This document shows positions 36,543 through 37,094 of a DNA stretch of 37,094 bases, piece by piece; the first letter of the stretch is position 1; each line of letters begins with the position of its first letter. The notes under the pieces are model-generated. The model was given only the letters and a program-made list of their open reading frames with translations. It was not told where the DNA came from and made no database searches. The DNA is taken from the IMG/VR virus record IMGVR_UViG_3300024054_000524, positions 1 through 37,094 of that record. One strand, written 5' to 3'. A program made the position numbers and the translations under genes. Source of the stretch: a virus.

Positions 36543-37094
36543 ATGATTACCATCACCGTCGATGATCAATCCATTCTTGCCGCCTTGGAGCATCTGCGCG
36601 CCAGGATCGGCGACTTGACGCCTGCAATGCAGAATATTGGCGAGCATCTGTCCGAGACCACCAAGCGCCGCTTCGAGACCTCCACCAGCCCGGACGGCCA
36701 GCGTTGGGCGCCGAACAGCCCGGTGACCATCCTCCAGTACCTGCATGTCAAATCTGGAAAATACGACGATGAAGGCAAGCGTACGGGCGACAAGAAAGGC
36801 TACTACCTCCAGGATGGCCGGATCGGCGCAAAAGGCATCGATGCGGTGATGGGCAAGAAGCCCCTGATCGGCGAGAGCCGCAGCCTGATGAGCACGATCC
36901 ATTACCGCGCCAACGCCGACAGCGTGGAGGTTGGCAGCCCCATGGAATATGCCGCCGTGCAGCAGTTCGGGGCCAAAGCGCACCAGTTCGGCCGATCGCC
37001 CTGGGGCGACATCCAAGCCCGTCCCTTCATTGGATTGTCCAACGAGGATAGGCGCTCGATCATGGACATCATTTCCGGGTATCTCTCGGCCTGA
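36543..37094 (+). CDS. Virion morphogenesis protein gpG (tail completion)
   Basis: A 183-residue product. It matches the phage virion morphogenesis family (PF05069, Mu gpG): MITITVDDQSILAALEHLRA, GEHLSETTKRRFETSTSPDG, QRWAPNS, then VGSPMEYAAVQQFGAKAHQF and the Pro-rich QARPFIGLSNEDRRSIMDII. It acts in head-tail joining. AGGA lies eight bases before the start. In Mu the protease gene I would follow; here the window ends, and the I gene lies on the opposite arm. Confidence 0.92.
   Translation: MITITVDDQSILAALEHLRARIGDLTPAMQNIGEHLSETTKRRFETSTSPDGQRWAPNSPVTILQYLHVKSGKYDDEGKRTGDKKGYYLQDGRIGAKGIDAVMGKKPLIGESRSLMSTIHYRANADSVEVGSPMEYAAVQQFGAKAHQFGRSPWGDIQARPFIGLSNEDRRSIMDIISGYLSA

Noticed and set aside
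1-37094. tRNA genes, CRISPR arrays, insertion sequences, Mu-type ends and attachment duplications
   Set aside because: None could be recognised on either strand by reading; the phage ends are probably outside the window.

Overview
The window is most of a transposable (Mu-like) temperate phage genome, probably a prophage in a GC-rich proteobacterium, beta- or gamma-. This rests on four things: strongly GC-rich coding with GC-ending codons; a full set of Mu-family early proteins (DDE transposase A, AAA+ ATPase B, Gam, GemA, Mor); Mu-family head proteins (protease I with nested scaffold, gp29-type portal, gp30/F-type MuF protein, gpG); and several small proteins of the kind carried by BcepMu-like phages. 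The tail has a tape measure, one tail-tube protein and a frameshifted chaperone but no sheath, so the particle is probably a siphovirus of the B3/D3112 kind. No prophage end, attachment duplication or flanking host gene is visible; both borders of the window cut gene clusters.

Layout. Bases 1-14492 (all minus strand) run from protease/scaffold through decoration protein, major capsid, connector genes, side genes and a tail fibre, to tail terminator, tail tube, chaperone pair, tape measure and tail-tip proteins. Bases 14493-18728 are a control and cargo region: a DUF5131 three-Cys protein and its partner TcmP lie tail to tail, followed by a minus-strand repressor operon ending in an exported HNH-type nuclease, several small orphans, and an operator-like dyad. 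Bases 18729-28002 (plus) are the early genes: regulators, A, B, small proteins, Gam, an HU-like protein, GemA and Mor. After a tandem-hairpin terminator, 28129-37094 (plus) carries lysis genes, the terminases, portal, a Dam-type methylase, MuF with a C-terminal toxin-like domain, and gpG.

How it fits together. In Mu the head genes run F, G, I, T in one direction. Here the same set is split after gpG: the two halves lie on either side of the repressor region and point away from each other, with no gene duplicated. Three near-identical 15-base dyads (CTGAACCSCTTCAGT) precede the protease block, the tail block and the lysis/packaging block, always in the same orientation to the genes, which suggests one late switch, probably Mor-controlled, serving both arms.

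Other notable features are a canonical T TTT TTC slippery site in the tail chaperone, a nested scaffold start, a hairpin-rich leader before the methylase, a MuF-nuclease fusion without a visible immunity gene, and seven GC-rich palindromic elements, five of which lie in frame inside phage genes. One of them appears to have fused two genes.
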